The notes beneath the pieces are model-generated. The model was given only the letters and a program-made list of their open reading frames with translations, had not been told where the DNA came from and did not search any database. The translations under genes were made by a program, and so were the position numbers. Positions 35,203-45,709 of a DNA stretch of 64,000 nt are shown here, piece by piece. The stretch's first letter is position 1; every line of letters starts with the position of its first letter. The stretch is from Allopusillimonas ginsengisoli (GTDB taxonomy: Bacteria; Pseudomonadota; Gammaproteobacteria; Burkholderiales; Burkholderiaceae_B). The DNA is taken from NCBI RefSeq assembly GCF_004153455.1, contig NZ_SDQE01000002.1, forward strand, positions 372,001 to 436,000, given 5' to 3'.

Positions 35203-36852
35203 TCATTCACTCGCTTTCTGACGCAAAACGAAACGCTGCAGCTTGCCGGTTTCTGTTCTGGGCAAGCTATCAACAAATTCGATCTCGCGGGGATACTTAT
35301 AGGGGGCAACAGTTGCCTTGACGTAGTCCTGCAAAGATTTGACCAAAGCGGCGTCGCCCGTATAGCCCGGCTTGAGCACGACATACGCCTTGACGATATT
35401 GCCGCGCTGCTCATCGGGCTTGCCAACGACGCCACATTCGGCGACCGCTTCGTGGGCCAGCAGGGTGCCCTCCACCTCTGGGCCCGCGATGTTATAGCCG
35501 GCCGACACAATCATGTCGTCGTTGCGCGCCTGATAGTAAAGGTAACCATCCTCATCCATGGAGAAGGTATCGCCTGGCAGATTCCAGCCCTGCTGGACAA
35601 AGCGCCGCTGCCGCTCGTCGTCCAGATAACGGCATCCCGTTGGCCCTTTGACCGCCAGGCGGCCAGTTTGCCCGGGCGCCACCGGCCGGAAGTCGTCATC
35701 CACGACCTGGGCCACATAACCCGGCACCACCTTGCCAATTGCGCCGCGTCTGATGGCTTCCGGCGGGCTGGAAACATACACATGTATCATCTCTGTGCCG
35801 CCTATGCCGTCAATCATTTCGATGCCCGAGGCTTCCTTCCAGAGTTGACGCGTAGCGTCTGGCAGGGCTTCCCCCGCAGACACCGTGGCGCGCAGGGAAG
35901 ACAGGTCATATTTGGCCACCAGCGCGGCCATCTGACGGTAAAACGTTGGCGCGGTAAACGTCATGGTGACGCCAAAATCCTGCACCGTCGCAAGCAGGCT
36001 TTCAGGCGTCAGCTTTTCACACAGCACGGTCGAGCCGCCTACACGCAGGGGAAAGCACAACAGACCGCCCAGCCCAAAGGTAAAGGCCAGAGGGGGTGTG
36101 CCGCAAACGATATCGTTGTCGCTCATGCGCAGCACGTGGCGGGAAAACGTATCGCACATGGCCAGCACATCGCGATGGAAATGCATGCAGCCCTTGGGCT
36201 TGCCCGTTGTACCGCTGGTAAAGGCAATCAGGCAGACATCATCGACCGCCGTCTCCACGGCATCAAAGGTATCGGGCTTACTCGCGGCCAGCGTGTCCAG
36301 GCTGTCTGGCGCATCATTGCCAAAGTAGCAGACCTGCCTGAGCGCAGGGCTATGGGCGGGATGTTGCGGGTCCATGCAGAACGCGACTTCGTCGGCCAAT
36401 CGATGGTCACACAGGACCGCAGAAATTTCTGCCTTGTCCAGCACCTTCTGCAGCTCTCCCGCGCGCAGCAGCGGCATCGTGGGCACAGTGACCAGCCCCG
36501 CTTTCACCGCGGCAAGCCATGATGCGGACATCATGACGTTGTTCGGCCCGCGCAGCAGAATGCGATTGCCGGGCTTGAGCCCCATATCCTCGACCAGTAC
36601 ACGTGCAATGCGATTGGTGAGCGCCATCAACTCGCGATACTTCAGGTGGTGTTTCTCGCTACCCTCGCGCCAGTGCACGGCAATGCGCTCTCCCTGCCCC
36701 TGATCGACCCGTTCATCCACCAGCGCCACGGCGCAGTTCAGGCGGGGCGGATAATCCACGTCGGGGTTGCCGCCCAGCAGCAGCTCAGGCCATTCTTCAA
36801 CAGGTGGTAAATGATCCCGCGCAAATGTATCGGTATGGGCGGATGTTTCCAT
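35203..36852 (-). CDS. Aryl-CoA ligase, probably 2-aminobenzoate (anthranilate)-CoA ligase
   Basis: This 549-residue AMP-forming ligase would activate an aromatic acid to its CoA thioester. It has the phosphate loop TSGTTGKPKG (about residue 212), the GGTEMIHVYVSS region, ARNDDMIVSAGYNI and the catalytic lysine of PRTETGKLQ near residue 535. It resembles the benzoate-CoA/2-aminobenzoate-CoA ligase branch (AbmG type). Neighbouring genes for a two-domain monooxygenase/reductase and RidA point to anthranilate; salicylate or benzoate are alternatives. The ATG at 36852 has AAGGAG upstream; the longer frame overlaps the hydratase gene. Confidence 0.85.
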   Translation of the reverse strand: METSAHTDTFARDHLPPVEEWPELLLGGNPDVDYPPRLNCAVALVDERVDQGQGERIAVHWREGSEKHHLKYRELMALTNRIARVLVEDMGLKPGNRILLRGPNNVMMSASWLAAVKAGLVTVPTMPLLRAGELQKVLDKAEISAVLCDHRLADEVAFCMDPQHPAHSPALRQVCYFGNDAPDSLDTLAASKPDTFDAVETAVDDVCLIAFTSGTTGKPKGCMHFHRDVLAMCDTFSRHVLRMSDNDIVCGTPPLAFTFGLGGLLCFPLRVGGSTVLCEKLTPESLLATVQDFGVTMTFTAPTFYRQMAALVAKYDLSSLRATVSAGEALPDATRQLWKEASGIEMIDGIGGTEMIHVYVSSPPEAIRRGAIGKVVPGYVAQVVDDDFRPVAPGQTGRLAVKGPTGCRYLDDERQRRFVQQGWNLPGDTFSMDEDGYLYYQARNDDMIVSAGYNIAGPEVEGTLLAHEAVAECGVVGKPDEQRGNIVKAYVVLKPGYTGDAALVKSLQDYVKATVAPYKYPREIEFVDSLPRTETGKLQRFVLRQKASE

Positions 36853-36931
36853 ATTCTGCTCCTTTGGTTGGCGGTTTCTTTGCGGCCGGCCTGAATGGCC
36901 ATGTTCCTGTCGCAACGCCCGCCCTGTGTGC

Positions 36932-37783
36932 TCAGTTCCCTTCAAATACCGGCTTGCGCTTTTCGGAGAAGGCCTCGTAAGCGCGACGAAAATCCTGTGT
37001 CTGCATGCAAATCGCCTGGGCGTTGGCTTCTGCCTCGATGGCCTGGTCCACGCCCATGTCCCACTCTTCATGCAGCAACTTCTTGGTCATGCTGTGCGCG
37101 AAGGTTGGCCCGTCGGCCAGGCTGCGCGCCAGTTCCGTCGCCGCCTTGAGCAAATCGTCCGGCTCGCGCAGGCTGTTGTAGAAACCCCAGGCCAGGCCTT
37201 CGTCGGAAGACATGGACCGCCCGGTAAACAGCAGTTCCGAGGCTCGGCCCTGGCCAATGGCGCGCGGCAACAGTGCGCAGGCGCCCATATCCGCCCCCGC
37301 CAGCCCCACTCGCGTAAACAGAAACGCCGTCTTGGCTCGGGCGGTAGCGATACGCATATCAGAAGCCAGCGCAATCATGGCCCCCGCACCCGCGCATATG
37401 CCATCGATCGCGGAAATAATCGGCTGCGGGCAGGCACGCATGGCTTTGACCAGATCGCCTGTCATTCGCGTGAAGTCCAGTAATTCGGGCATGCTCATCT
37501 TGGTCAAGGGGCCGATGATTTCATGCACATCGCCGCCGGAGCAGAAGTTATCTCCCGCACCATTGATCACCACCGTCTTCAGGTCGGTCGCATAGACCAA
37601 TCCGCGAAAAAGATCGCGCAGCTCCGCATACGAATCGAAGGTAAGCGGATTCTTGCGTTCCGGCCGATTCAGCGTGATCACGCCGACCTTGCCATCCTCG
37701 GATACGTTCCAACGAAAATGACGGGCTTCATAAGATGCGTAGGGCTTCTTGTGATGTGCCATGGTCAAAGCGATCTGATTCAT
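36932..37783 (-). CDS. Enoyl-CoA hydratase/isomerase family protein
   Basis: The 283-residue crotonase-fold protein has the oxyanion-hole segments ([11 protein letters not shown] and [21 protein letters not shown]) and the C-terminal KLL helix region. In the cluster it would hydrate a ring-derived enoyl-CoA or open the ring. An AGGAGG site precedes the ATG at 37783. It lies 24 bases after the SDR gene and 79 bases before the ligase. Confidence 0.9.
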   Translation of the reverse strand: MNQIALTMAHHKKPYASYEARHFRWNVSEDGKVGVITLNRPERKNPLTFDSYAELRDLFRGLVYATDLKTVVINGAGDNFCSGGDVHEIIGPLTKMSMPELLDFTRMTGDLVKAMRACPQPIISAIDGICAGAGAMIALASDMRIATARAKTAFLFTRVGLAGADMGACALLPRAIGQGRASELLFTGRSMSSDEGLAWGFYNSLREPDDLLKAATELARSLADGPTFAHSMTKKLLHEEWDMGVDQAIEAEANAQAICMQTQDFRRAYEAFSEKRKPVFEGN

Positions 37784-37807
37784 GTAAACCTCCTGTTGCT
37801 GGCGGTG

Positions 37808-38608
37808 TCAGCCCGCCGTTTCGCCCCCATCCACGGGGAGTGCATGTCCATTCATCGCAGAAGAAGCTGGCAGGCACAGCCAGGCAATCGCCGCCGCCAC
37901 TTCTTCGGGTTGAACCAGCCTGCCTTGCGGATTGCGCGCGGTAAGCTGGCCTAGCGCCTTGTCCTGATCAGCGCCTGTCTTGGCGCTGATGTTGGCGACG
38001 GCGTCGCGCACGATATCAGTGTCCGTATACCCCGGACAGACCGCGTTCACGGTGACACCTTTGCCGCCCAGCTCTATGGCCAGGGCCCGTGTCAGTCCGA
38101 TGACGCCATGCTTGGCCGCGCAATAAGCGCTCACATAGCCATAGCCAACCAGGCCTGCCGTGCTGGCGACATTCACGATACGCCCCCACCCTCCTTGAAT
38201 CATGCCGGGCAGACAAGCCTGGATGCAATGGAAGGTGCCGGTCAGGTTGACCGCCAGCATGCGCTCCCAGTCTTCTGCGGTGGTGCGATCAAAACGCTGG
38301 CTCACGGCCTGCCCTGCGTTGTTGATCAGGATATCGATGGAGCCCTGGGTTTTGCGCGCCGCGTTGATCGCGTCATGAATGGCTTCCTGGCTGGAAATGT
38401 CTCCCGCAACACTGGCGATGCTGTCTTGCTTGCCGAGTGGCGCAAGTGTCTCCACGGCAGCCTTCAGCACTGCGGCATCGCGGCCCAATATGGTCACGCG
38501 CGCGCCCAGCGCAAGAAGACTCTTGGCGGTCGCCAGACCTATCCCTCGCGACCCCCCTGTCACCAGCGCGTGACGCCCTTCCAGCAGTTGCATGGCCCGC
38601 GCGCTCAT
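37808..38608 (-). CDS. Short-chain dehydrogenase/reductase
   Basis: The 266-residue SDR shows the nucleotide motif [12 protein letters not shown] (about residues 17-28), NNAG, the catalytic Ser in [12 protein letters not shown], and YCAAKHG (Tyr/Lys). A 3-hydroxyacyl-CoA dehydrogenase role in the same beta-oxidation-like sequence is likely. The start overlaps the stop of the monooxygenase/reductase by 4 bases (ATGA), so they are coupled. Confidence 0.9.
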   Translation of the reverse strand: MSARAMQLLEGRHALVTGGSRGIGLATAKSLLALGARVTILGRDAAVLKAAVETLAPLGKQDSIASVAGDISSQEAIHDAINAARKTQGSIDILINNAGQAVSQRFDRTTAEDWERMLAVNLTGTFHCIQACLPGMIQGGWGRIVNVASTAGLVGYGYVSAYCAAKHGVIGLTRALAIELGGKGVTVNAVCPGYTDTDIVRDAVANISAKTGADQDKALGQLTARNPQGRLVQPEEVAAAIAWLCLPASSAMNGHALPVDGGETAG

Positions 38609-40947
38609 TTTCCGATCGACTGTGCATAAGCAGCCGCCCGTTCAAAATTGGTTTCAAGCTGACGCTTGGCCGGGAAGTATTGGCGCGGCCAGGAAATGTC
38701 GGCAAAACCAATGCGGGCGGATTCGCGCAGCGTCCAGGCCGAGTCGGCCAGATGCGGGCGAGCCAGGGCGCACAAATCTGCCCGGCCCGACGCAATAATG
38801 CTGTTGACGTGATCCGCCTCAAATATGGCGCCAACGGCAATCGTGGGGACGTTGGCTTCGTTACGCACACGATCCGAGAAAGGCGTTTGGTACATGCGGC
38901 CGTAGACTGGCTGCTCCGCCTTGCTGACCTGGCCGGACGAACAGTCCACCAGATCCGCGCCGGCTTCTTTGAATCGGGCCGCAATCCGCACGGCATCGTC
39001 TGCCGTAATACCGCCCTCGACCCAGTCGTGCGCGGAAATCCGCACCGACATCGGCAAGCCTGCGGGCCACACCTCGCGCAAAGCGTGGAAGACCTCCAGC
39101 GGATAGCGCAGGCGATTTTCCAGCGAGCCACCATACTCGTCATCGCGTTGGTTGGTCAGCGGCGATATGAAGCTCGACAACAGGTAGCCGTGGGCGCAGT
39201 GCAGCTCCAGCCAATCGAAGCCGGCCTGGGCCGCGCGACGGGCGGCAGCCACGAATTCATCACGCACCGACGCCATTTGCTCGCGCGTCATGGCGTGCGG
39301 CACTTGTGACACACCCTCTATGTAGGGCAGTGCCGACGCAGAAACCAAGGGCCAGTTACCGTCGGGCAGCGGCATGTCTGTACCCTCCCAACTGACGCGC
39401 GTAGAGCCCTTGCGCCCTGCATGGCCGAGCTGCATACCGATCTTGGCATCTGTGTTCCCATGCACAAAATTGACAATGCGCTCGAAGGCATGCATTTGCT
39501 CATCGTTCCACAACCCGGGACATCCGGGGGTGATGCGTGCTTCTGGCGACACGCAAGTCATCTCGACCATCACCAACCCTGCGCCGCCCATGGCGCGGCC
39601 GCCAAGGTGGACAAGGTGAAAGTCGCCAGGCACGCCATCAACGCATGAATACATCGCCATGGGCGACACCACGATACGGTTCTTGAGCATCACGTCACGC
39701 GCCTTGAAAGGCGTGAGCATGGGTGGCGGCGCAATGCTGTCGGCCGCGTACTGCATGCCCGAGCGTTGGGCCAGCCAGCGCTCGTACGCCTGCAGCCAGT
39801 CGGCGTCGCGCAGACGCAGGTTCTCGTGGGAAATCCGCTGTGAACGGGTCAGCAGCGAATAGGCGAACTGTTCTGGCTCGAAGTCCGCATAACGCGCCAC
39901 GTTTTCAAACCACTCCGTCGAGTTCCGGGCGGCGTTCTGAATCTTGAGTACTTCCAGGCTGCGCACTTCTTCGTAGTGCTGCAAAGCCGCCTGCAGGTCG
40001 TTGGGGTGCGCCTGTAGCGAGCGGTGCAGTTCAATCGAATCCTCGAGCGCGAGCTTGGTGCCCGAGCCGATCGAGAAGTGTGCGGTGTGCGCGGCATCGC
40101 CCATCAACACCACCGGAACGGTGCGCCCATCGGGCAGGGCCTGCTGATGCACCCAGGTATCGCAGATGACACGCGGAAAACGCTGCCAGATTGCCGAACC
40201 GCGCAAATGCTTGGCATTGGAGATCAGGGGTTTTCCGCCGAGCCAGGGCCGGAACAGGTTTTCGCAGTATGCGATGCCTTCTTCCTGCGACATCTCGTCC
40301 AGACCCGACGCCCGCCAGGTTTCGTCGCGTGTTTCGACAATGAACGTCGACATGCCGGATTCGAACTGATAAGCATGCGCCTGGAACCAGCCATGCTCAG
40401 TGTCGACGAAGGCAAACGTAAAGGCATCGAAAGTCTGTTCTGTGCCCAGCCAGACAAAGCGGCATTCACGCACGTCGATATCAGGCTGAAAGGTGTCGGC
40501 ATAACGGGTGCGAATCCGGCTGTTCAGGCCATCGGCGGCGATCACCAGATCTGCATTATATTTTTGCGCGATTTCCTGATCGTCGGTGACATCGGTTTCG
40601 AATACGAGTTCCACTCCGACCTCTTCACACCGTGCCTGCAAAATATTGAGCAGTTTCTTGCGACCGATGCCAATAAACCCATGGCCGCTGCTGCGCAGGC
40701 TGCGGTTCTTGAAATGGATTTCGATGTCATCCCAGTGATTGAACGCCGCGGTGATTTGCTCGGCCGATACCGGATCGGCCTCTTTCAGGTTTTCCAGCGT
40801 CGCATCGGAGAACACAACGCCCCAGCCAAAGGTGTCGTAAGCCCGGTTCCGCTCGATCACCGTTACCTCGTTGGCAGGGTTTTCCAGCTTCATCAAAAGG
40901 CCAAAATACAGACCTGCGGGGCCTCCGCCTATGCATGCGATTTTCAT
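38605..40947 (-). CDS. Two-domain aryl-CoA monooxygenase/reductase (2-aminobenzoyl-CoA or salicylyl-CoA type)
   Basis: This 780-residue flavoprotein joins two enzymes. Residues 1 to about 395 form an FAD aromatic hydroxylase ([40 protein letters not shown]). Residues from about 408 form an old-yellow-enzyme-like FMN reductase ([58 protein letters not shown]). This is the layout of 2-aminobenzoyl-CoA monooxygenase/reductase from Azoarcus evansii, which hydroxylates and then reduces the ring; databases often name such proteins salicylyl-CoA 5-hydroxylase. GGAG lies 7 bases before the ATG at 40947. It is the first gene of the coupled catabolic set. Confidence 0.88.
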   Translation of the reverse strand: MKIACIGGGPAGLYFGLLMKLENPANEVTVIERNRAYDTFGWGVVFSDATLENLKEADPVSAEQITAAFNHWDDIEIHFKNRSLRSSGHGFIGIGRKKLLNILQARCEEVGVELVFETDVTDDQEIAQKYNADLVIAADGLNSRIRTRYADTFQPDIDVRECRFVWLGTEQTFDAFTFAFVDTEHGWFQAHAYQFESGMSTFIVETRDETWRASGLDEMSQEEGIAYCENLFRPWLGGKPLISNAKHLRGSAIWQRFPRVICDTWVHQQALPDGRTVPVVLMGDAAHTAHFSIGSGTKLALEDSIELHRSLQAHPNDLQAALQHYEEVRSLEVLKIQNAARNSTEWFENVARYADFEPEQFAYSLLTRSQRISHENLRLRDADWLQAYERWLAQRSGMQYAADSIAPPPMLTPFKARDVMLKNRIVVSPMAMYSCVDGVPGDFHLVHLGGRAMGGAGLVMVEMTCVSPEARITPGCPGLWNDEQMHAFERIVNFVHGNTDAKIGMQLGHAGRKGSTRVSWEGTDMPLPDGNWPLVSASALPYIEGVSQVPHAMTREQMASVRDEFVAAARRAAQAGFDWLELHCAHGYLLSSFISPLTNQRDDEYGGSLENRLRYPLEVFHALREVWPAGLPMSVRISAHDWVEGGITADDAVRIAARFKEAGADLVDCSSGQVSKAEQPVYGRMYQTPFSDRVRNEANVPTIAVGAIFEADHVNSIIASGRADLCALARPHLADSAWTLRESARIGFADISWPRQYFPAKRQLETNFERAAAYAQSIGK

Positions 40948-41003
40948 GAGGGTCTCCAAGGGTACGCTGTGGGTATTGCCGGGAGCAAGCCCCTTTTCCC
41001 AAT

Positions 41004-41021
41004 TAGTTTAGGCTTAAACTA
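41004..41021. promoter_or_regulatory. Palindrome upstream of the aryl-CoA operon, candidate MarR operator
   Basis: TAGTTTA-GGCT-TAAACTA is a perfect 7-base inverted repeat with a 4-base spacer, 57 bases before the monooxygenase/reductase start. Its size fits a MarR-family site, and a MarR regulator is encoded about 1.4 kb away. The link is inferred from position. Confidence 0.6.
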
Positions 41022-41145
41022 TATATCTCCTTTTGGGGCGATGCAAGTCTTTTCTTTGTTGTCTTGCCGCCGTGGCGCTTTATGCGTTTGATTGCCGTGG
41101 GCGCCCGGTCGGAAAGGCGGGCGGCGACCCACGGCGCAGGCTCGG

Positions 41146-42228
41146 CTAGCTGGAAAGCCCCCGTATGGCCTGCAGAATGCAGACGCGAGATTGCGCCAAA
41201 ATCGCACCGCGCCATGCATCGGTGTCCACATAAAATGCGGCCCGGTGTGCCGCCTTCATTGCCTTGCGCGTGGCATCATCCGCTTCAGGATGACAAGCCA
41301 GCCAGCGGTCACCCCTAAGCGCAAGAAAGACTTGATCCAGCGGGACTGTCCCGTACTCCAGTGCCATGAAGGTGAGCTCGGGCACATCGGCGCACTCTTC
41401 CAGCATGGCCTGCGTGCCAGTCCCGGCAATGTCCACCGTGCTCGAGCTCGGATCCGACACCGATGTCACATCTGCACCCCACCATGCCCGCGCGCGCGCA
41501 TACTCGTCCTGCCCCTTCTGCACGAAAATCTTCTCGCCATGGCCACAAGGCCCCAGCCCCGTATGGATGTCTACCCAGCCCATGCGCTGCCGCCCGCGGC
41601 CAAACGCCCTGAATACTTCTCTCAGCGTCCGGTTGCTCCAGCTGGGCCCCTGACCGCCATAGAACAGCCCTTGAGGTTCTACGTGCTGCCCCATCATCAT
41701 GCCAATCTTGTAGGCCTGCATGCCCTCCTGGCGAATGAACGCCTGGATGGCTGCCTCATTGTCCGGGTCGGGCGGCCAGACCGCTGGCACCAGCAAGGGA
41801 TGCAAGGCTTGGTAATAAGGGTTGTCTCGCAGCGGCTGCTCGAAGTTGCAGAAATTGCGGTTCAGATCAATATTGTCTTCGTTGGTGCGATGCCCCCACG
41901 AAAAACCATAGGCGTTGACCGCGTGAATCAGCAAAATACCCACGCCGGCCTGCCTGGCCTCATCCAGCAAAGGCTGATCCCGCAACAGGGCAACCTGACA
42001 GCCCGAGCCACAAAACCCTTCCTCGCCATGCATCGCAGACGTCAGGACCAGCACCGAGGTGGCCGCCGCATCGCCGTAGTAGGCGATATCCATGGTAAGG
42101 TCTTCCCCATCAATACCTTTGCCGACGGGGTTCAAGAACGACTGCAGCTGGCATTCCTGCAGACGGGCAGCCTCCAGAAAGCGCTCACGGGCATTGACAT
42201 AATTATGCGCAAAGCAGCTCTGATACAC
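41146..42228 (-). CDS. DUF2817/M14-like zinc hydrolase
   Basis: The protein of about 360 residues matches the DUF2817 family, related to M14 carboxypeptidases and AstE/aspartoacylase-like deacylases. Zinc-site motifs are HGEEGFCGS (like HGxE) and WVDIHTGLGPCGHGE (like the second His). The glutamate in MALEYGTV may be the catalytic base. GTG at 42228 is preferred because AAGGAG lies 6 bases upstream; the ATG at 42273 is upstream of that site. It lies between the aryl-CoA operon and its MarR gene, so it may release the aromatic acid from an amide or peptide. This role is inference. Confidence 0.75.
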   Translation of the reverse strand: MYQSCFAHNYVNARERFLEAARLQECQLQSFLNPVGKGIDGEDLTMDIAYYGDAAATSVLVLTSAMHGEEGFCGSGCQVALLRDQPLLDEARQAGVGILLIHAVNAYGFSWGHRTNEDNIDLNRNFCNFEQPLRDNPYYQALHPLLVPAVWPPDPDNEAAIQAFIRQEGMQAYKIGMMMGQHVEPQGLFYGGQGPSWSNRTLREVFRAFGRGRQRMGWVDIHTGLGPCGHGEKIFVQKGQDEYARARAWWGADVTSVSDPSSSTVDIAGTGTQAMLEECADVPELTFMALEYGTVPLDQVFLALRGDRWLACHPEADDATRKAMKAAHRAAFYVDTDAWRGAILAQSRVCILQAIRGLSS

Positions 42229-42384
42229 GGAAATCTCCTTTTTTTCATGATTATTGATGGGCGAATTATGCATGGGTCAAGGACAATGCATTTATTTCAT
42301 TGCATGATTCTTATACGGTACACCCCTTACAGGATAGTTCGTACTTGCAGCCATTCCCCCTTATGTAATTGAAGATTAAAATAC

Positions 42385-42915
42385 ATGAATCCCCATCCTG
42401 ATCGACTTTCTGCAATGAGCGACTCACTCTCTTCTTCCGTGATGCCCGACGTGCCCGACCTGGAAAGCCGGACGGTGCCCGAGGATCACCAGGACCTTCG
42501 CCTATGGTTGCGCATGCTGACCTGCTGCAATCTGATCGAAAGCGAAATCCGCAGTCGGTTGCGGATCGAATACGACACCACTTTGCCCCGGTTTGACCTG
42601 ATGGCGCAATTGCAGCGGGCGCCCGGCGGAATGAAAATGAGCGAGCTCTCGCGGCACATGATGGTCACCAACGGCAACATTACCGGCATTACCGACCAGC
42701 TCGAAAAAGAAGGCATGGTCCAGCGTACGCGTAACGCCACGGATCGCCGCAGTTCATTGATCAAGCTCACCCCCAAGGGCCGGCGCGCCTTCACCAAGAT
42801 GGCGCAATCGCATGAAGCGTGGATACAGTCCCTGTTCACGGGCATGTCGGACTCAAGCCGCGCGGCGTTGTTCGAGGCATTGGGCGAGCTCAAACTGCTG
42901 CGCCGCCTTCAGTAA
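42385..42915 (+). CDS. MarR family transcriptional regulator
   Basis: The 176-residue protein has a MarR winged helix (GGMKMSELSRHMMVTNGNITGITDQLEKEGMVQRTRNATDRRS shown in part: MKMSELSRHMMVT, then DRRSSLIKLT). MarR proteins usually repress aromatic catabolism genes and are released by the substrate or its CoA thioester. It is divergent from the M14-like gene and near the aryl-CoA operon, so that operon is the likely target. The ATG at 42385 is kept, although the ATG at 42415 is also possible; neither has a strong ribosome-binding site. Confidence 0.88.
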   Translation: MNPHPDRLSAMSDSLSSSVMPDVPDLESRTVPEDHQDLRLWLRMLTCCNLIESEIRSRLRIEYDTTLPRFDLMAQLQRAPGGMKMSELSRHMMVTNGNITGITDQLEKEGMVQRTRNATDRRSSLIKLTPKGRRAFTKMAQSHEAWIQSLFTGMSDSSRAALFEALGELKLLRRLQ

Positions 42916-43086
42916 ACCGGCCTTCATCTGAACGCCCGCCGTGTCCCGGCGGCCGCCATGGCCATCAGTTGTATGTGTGCACTCACCGGCGTCCACTGCA
43001 AACGCAACGAGATTGCTTATCTGCGCCCTTTGGCGGTGGCGCTGAGATAGAATCATTGTTTTCGTCACTTTTTGCTGAGTCGCGCC

Positions 43087-44313
43087 ATGGCCGTCAACCT
43101 GACTATCCCACCCGAATCCGACATTCTCCCGATCGCCGGGCTGCAAATCGGCATTGCCGAAGCGGGTATACGCAAGGCCGGCCGCCGCGATCTGACCGTG
43201 TTCCGGCTTCCCGCAGGCAGCAGCGTTGCCGGGGTTTTTACCCGCAATCGCTTTCGGGCGGCGCCCGTTCAGGTGTGTGAAACCCACCTCGCGGGCGGGC
43301 TGGGTATCGAAGCGCTGGTCATCAACACCGGCAACGCCAATGCGGGCACAGGCGAAAGCGGCTTGCAGGCCGCCACGCAAACCTGTGTCGCGCTGGCCGA
43401 CGCGCTAGGCATCAAACCCCAGCAGGTGTTGCCGTTCTCCACCGGCGTCATCCTTGAGCCTTTGCCGGTAGACCGCCTTGTGGCAGCCCTGCCCGCAGCA
43501 GTGGCCAACCTCGCCGACAACAACTGGATGGCGGCAGCCTACAGCATCATGACTACGGATACACAGCCCAAGATCGTGTCTCGCCATGTCGCGCTGGGCG
43601 ACGCCAGTGTCACGATTACCGGCATCAGCAAGGGCGCAGGCATGATACGCCCCAACATGGCCACCATGCTGGGCTTTCTGGCCACCGATGCCGCCATCGC
43701 CCCGGATCTGCTCAAGGACATGGCACGCGCCATTGCCGACCAGTCCTTTAACCGCATCACAGTCGATGGCGATACCTCGACCAACGACTCTTTCATCATT
43801 ATCGCAACTGGCCGTACCGGCGATCGCATCGAGTCCATCGCCGATCCGCTCTACACGCAATTGTTTCAGGCGCTGTCAGAAGCCGCTCGCGAACTCGCCC
43901 AGAAAATCGTTCGCGATGCCGAAGGCGCGACCAAATTCATTACGGTGCGCGTCCAAGAGGCGAAAGATGCCGACGAAGCCCTCAAGGTTGCCTATTCCGT
44001 CGCTCAGTCGCCGCTGGTCAAAACCGCCTTCTTCGCCTCCGACCCCAACCTGGGCCGCATCCTGTGCGCCGTCGGCTATGCCGGCATCGAAGACCTGGAC
44101 GTCGCCAACACCCGCCTTTGGCTGGGCGATGTGCTGGTCGCCAGCCACGGCGAACGCCATCCCGGCTACCGCGAAGAAGACGGCCAGCGGGTCATGAAAG
44201 AATCCGAAATCGAAGTATGCATCGCCTTGGGGCGCGGCGAGGTGGCCGACACGGTCTACACTTGCGACTTCTCGCATGAGTATGTCAGCATCAACGCCGA
44301 TTACCGTTCCTGA
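43087..44313 (+). CDS. argJ: Glutamate N-acetyltransferase / amino-acid N-acetyltransferase
   Basis: ArgJ moves the acetyl group from N-acetylornithine to glutamate in the cyclic arginine pathway. The 408-residue precursor cleaves itself at the threonine of PNMATMLGF (about residue 192) into alpha and beta chains. Other motifs are [19 protein letters not shown] and GDTSTNDS. The ATG at 43087 was chosen over an in-frame TTG at 43072. The 171 bases between it and the MarR stop contain nothing recognisable. Confidence 0.95.
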   Translation: MAVNLTIPPESDILPIAGLQIGIAEAGIRKAGRRDLTVFRLPAGSSVAGVFTRNRFRAAPVQVCETHLAGGLGIEALVINTGNANAGTGESGLQAATQTCVALADALGIKPQQVLPFSTGVILEPLPVDRLVAALPAAVANLADNNWMAAAYSIMTTDTQPKIVSRHVALGDASVTITGISKGAGMIRPNMATMLGFLATDAAIAPDLLKDMARAIADQSFNRITVDGDTSTNDSFIIIATGRTGDRIESIADPLYTQLFQALSEAARELAQKIVRDAEGATKFITVRVQEAKDADEALKVAYSVAQSPLVKTAFFASDPNLGRILCAVGYAGIEDLDVANTRLWLGDVLVASHGERHPGYREEDGQRVMKESEIEVCIALGRGEVADTVYTCDFSHEYVSINADYRS

Positions 44314-44348
44314 AGCTCACCGTGCAAAGGGCCGGATACCCCCGGCCC

Positions 44349-45650
44349 TCAGCGCGTCGACAAGGCCCTGTCCAGGCGCAGCAGGCTTGCCGCCAACACC
44401 CGTGTCCCATCCATCAACTGCTGCGGCGCCGTCCATTCCTCGGGACAATGGCTGCGGCCGTTCCTGCAGGGAATAAACACCATCCCCATGGGTCCGGTAC
44501 GCGCCATATAGGCTGCATCGTGCCCTGCGCCACTGGGAAGCACCATGCTTTCGTAGCCCAGTGCGCCAGCCGCCGCTTCGATCGCCCGCATGACCATCGG
44601 ATCGCAGGCTGTGGGCGCGGAGCGGCTCAGCTCGCGCAGGTGTGCCGCTACGCGCAATGCCTTCAGCCCGCCGGCTGCGGCAGCAAGCACCACCTCTGGA
44701 AAATCGTTCAGCACCTCGGTATTGTCGCTGCGCACTTCAAGCACCATATCCACGCGGCCCGGCACGGCATTGGGTACGTTAGGGGTCATGTCCAGACGGC
44801 CCACGGTTGCAACGACGTAGTCCGGGCCGATGCTGAGCGCCTGGGCACGGGCATGCACCGCCTCAATCAACCTGGCGGCGCCCACTAATGCGTCACAGCG
44901 CAAATCCATCGGCGTGGTACCGGCATGGTCGGGGCGGCCTTCCACGGTAAGCGCGACGCGACGTATCCCCACAATATGGCTCACCACCCCAACCGGCAGG
45001 TTTCGGCTTTCGAGCACCGGGCCTTGTTCGATATGCAATTCGACAAACGCAGCGGTGTCGCCGGGGCCGCGCAACGGTGGATGCAGACGCGAAGGATCCG
45101 CGCCTATACGCAGCATGCCCTGCGCCAGCGTTTCACCCTCGGGATTCGGCGAGGCCAGCATGCTGTCATCCAGCAGACCGACCAAGCCCCGGCTGCCCAC
45201 GCACGAAATGCCATAATCGCTGGGCTCTTCCGACAGAAAATCGATCACTTCCAGGGGGTGTTCAAGCACGGCACCGCAAGCATCAAGCGCGTGCGCAATC
45301 TCGATACCGGCCAGCACGCCGATGATGCCATCGAAACGCCCGCCATTCATCACCGTGTCGCAATGAGAACCCGTTGCCAGCGCCGGTGCGCCCTGGCGAC
45401 GCCCCTCGCGCCGGCCGATGAGATTGCCCGCCGCATCGAGTCTTGTGCTCAGGCCTGCGGCCTGCATCTGCTCGCGCAGCCACTCGCGCGAACGGGCGTG
45501 CAGGCTGCTGAACGCACGCCGCGTCCAGGGCCGTTGCGGATCCGTGAAACCCGACAGGGCCTCTACCCTGCCCCACAAGCGTTCGCGGTCCAGACGCGCG
45601 AGCAGATTGGCGTCAGCCGGGTCGGCAGCCTCTTGAGGATTGAAAGACAT
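44349..45650 (-). CDS. M20-family amidohydrolase (hydantoinase/carbamoylase type)
   Basis: The protein of about 433 residues is a Zn-dependent hydrolase of the N-carbamoyl-L-amino acid hydrolase/allantoate amidohydrolase group. Visible motifs are the metal-binding GSHCDTVMNGGRFDG, SEEPSDYG, VELHIEQGPVLE and DHAGTTPMDLR (the dimerisation-domain substrate loop), and SGAGHDAAYMA. CAGGAAACTGAT before the ATG at 45650 fixes the start. It follows the N-formylglutamate amidohydrolase-like gene after 59 bases, so an N-carbamoyl or N-formyl amino acid is a plausible substrate. Confidence 0.88.
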   Translation of the reverse strand: MSFNPQEAADPADANLLARLDRERLWGRVEALSGFTDPQRPWTRRAFSSLHARSREWLREQMQAAGLSTRLDAAGNLIGRREGRRQGAPALATGSHCDTVMNGGRFDGIIGVLAGIEIAHALDACGAVLEHPLEVIDFLSEEPSDYGISCVGSRGLVGLLDDSMLASPNPEGETLAQGMLRIGADPSRLHPPLRGPGDTAAFVELHIEQGPVLESRNLPVGVVSHIVGIRRVALTVEGRPDHAGTTPMDLRCDALVGAARLIEAVHARAQALSIGPDYVVATVGRLDMTPNVPNAVPGRVDMVLEVRSDNTEVLNDFPEVVLAAAAGGLKALRVAAHLRELSRSAPTACDPMVMRAIEAAAGALGYESMVLPSGAGHDAAYMARTGPMGMVFIPCRNGRSHCPEEWTAPQQLMDGTRVLAASLLRLDRALSTR

Positions 45651-45709
45651 ATCAGTTTCCTGGATATCTACATTGCGCATGCAAGCATGATCGCGCAGCG
45701 CTGACTGCA

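Noticed and set aside
35194-36522. Open frame of 442 codons opposite the aryl-CoA ligase
   Set aside because: The ligase is certain, and this is its shadow.
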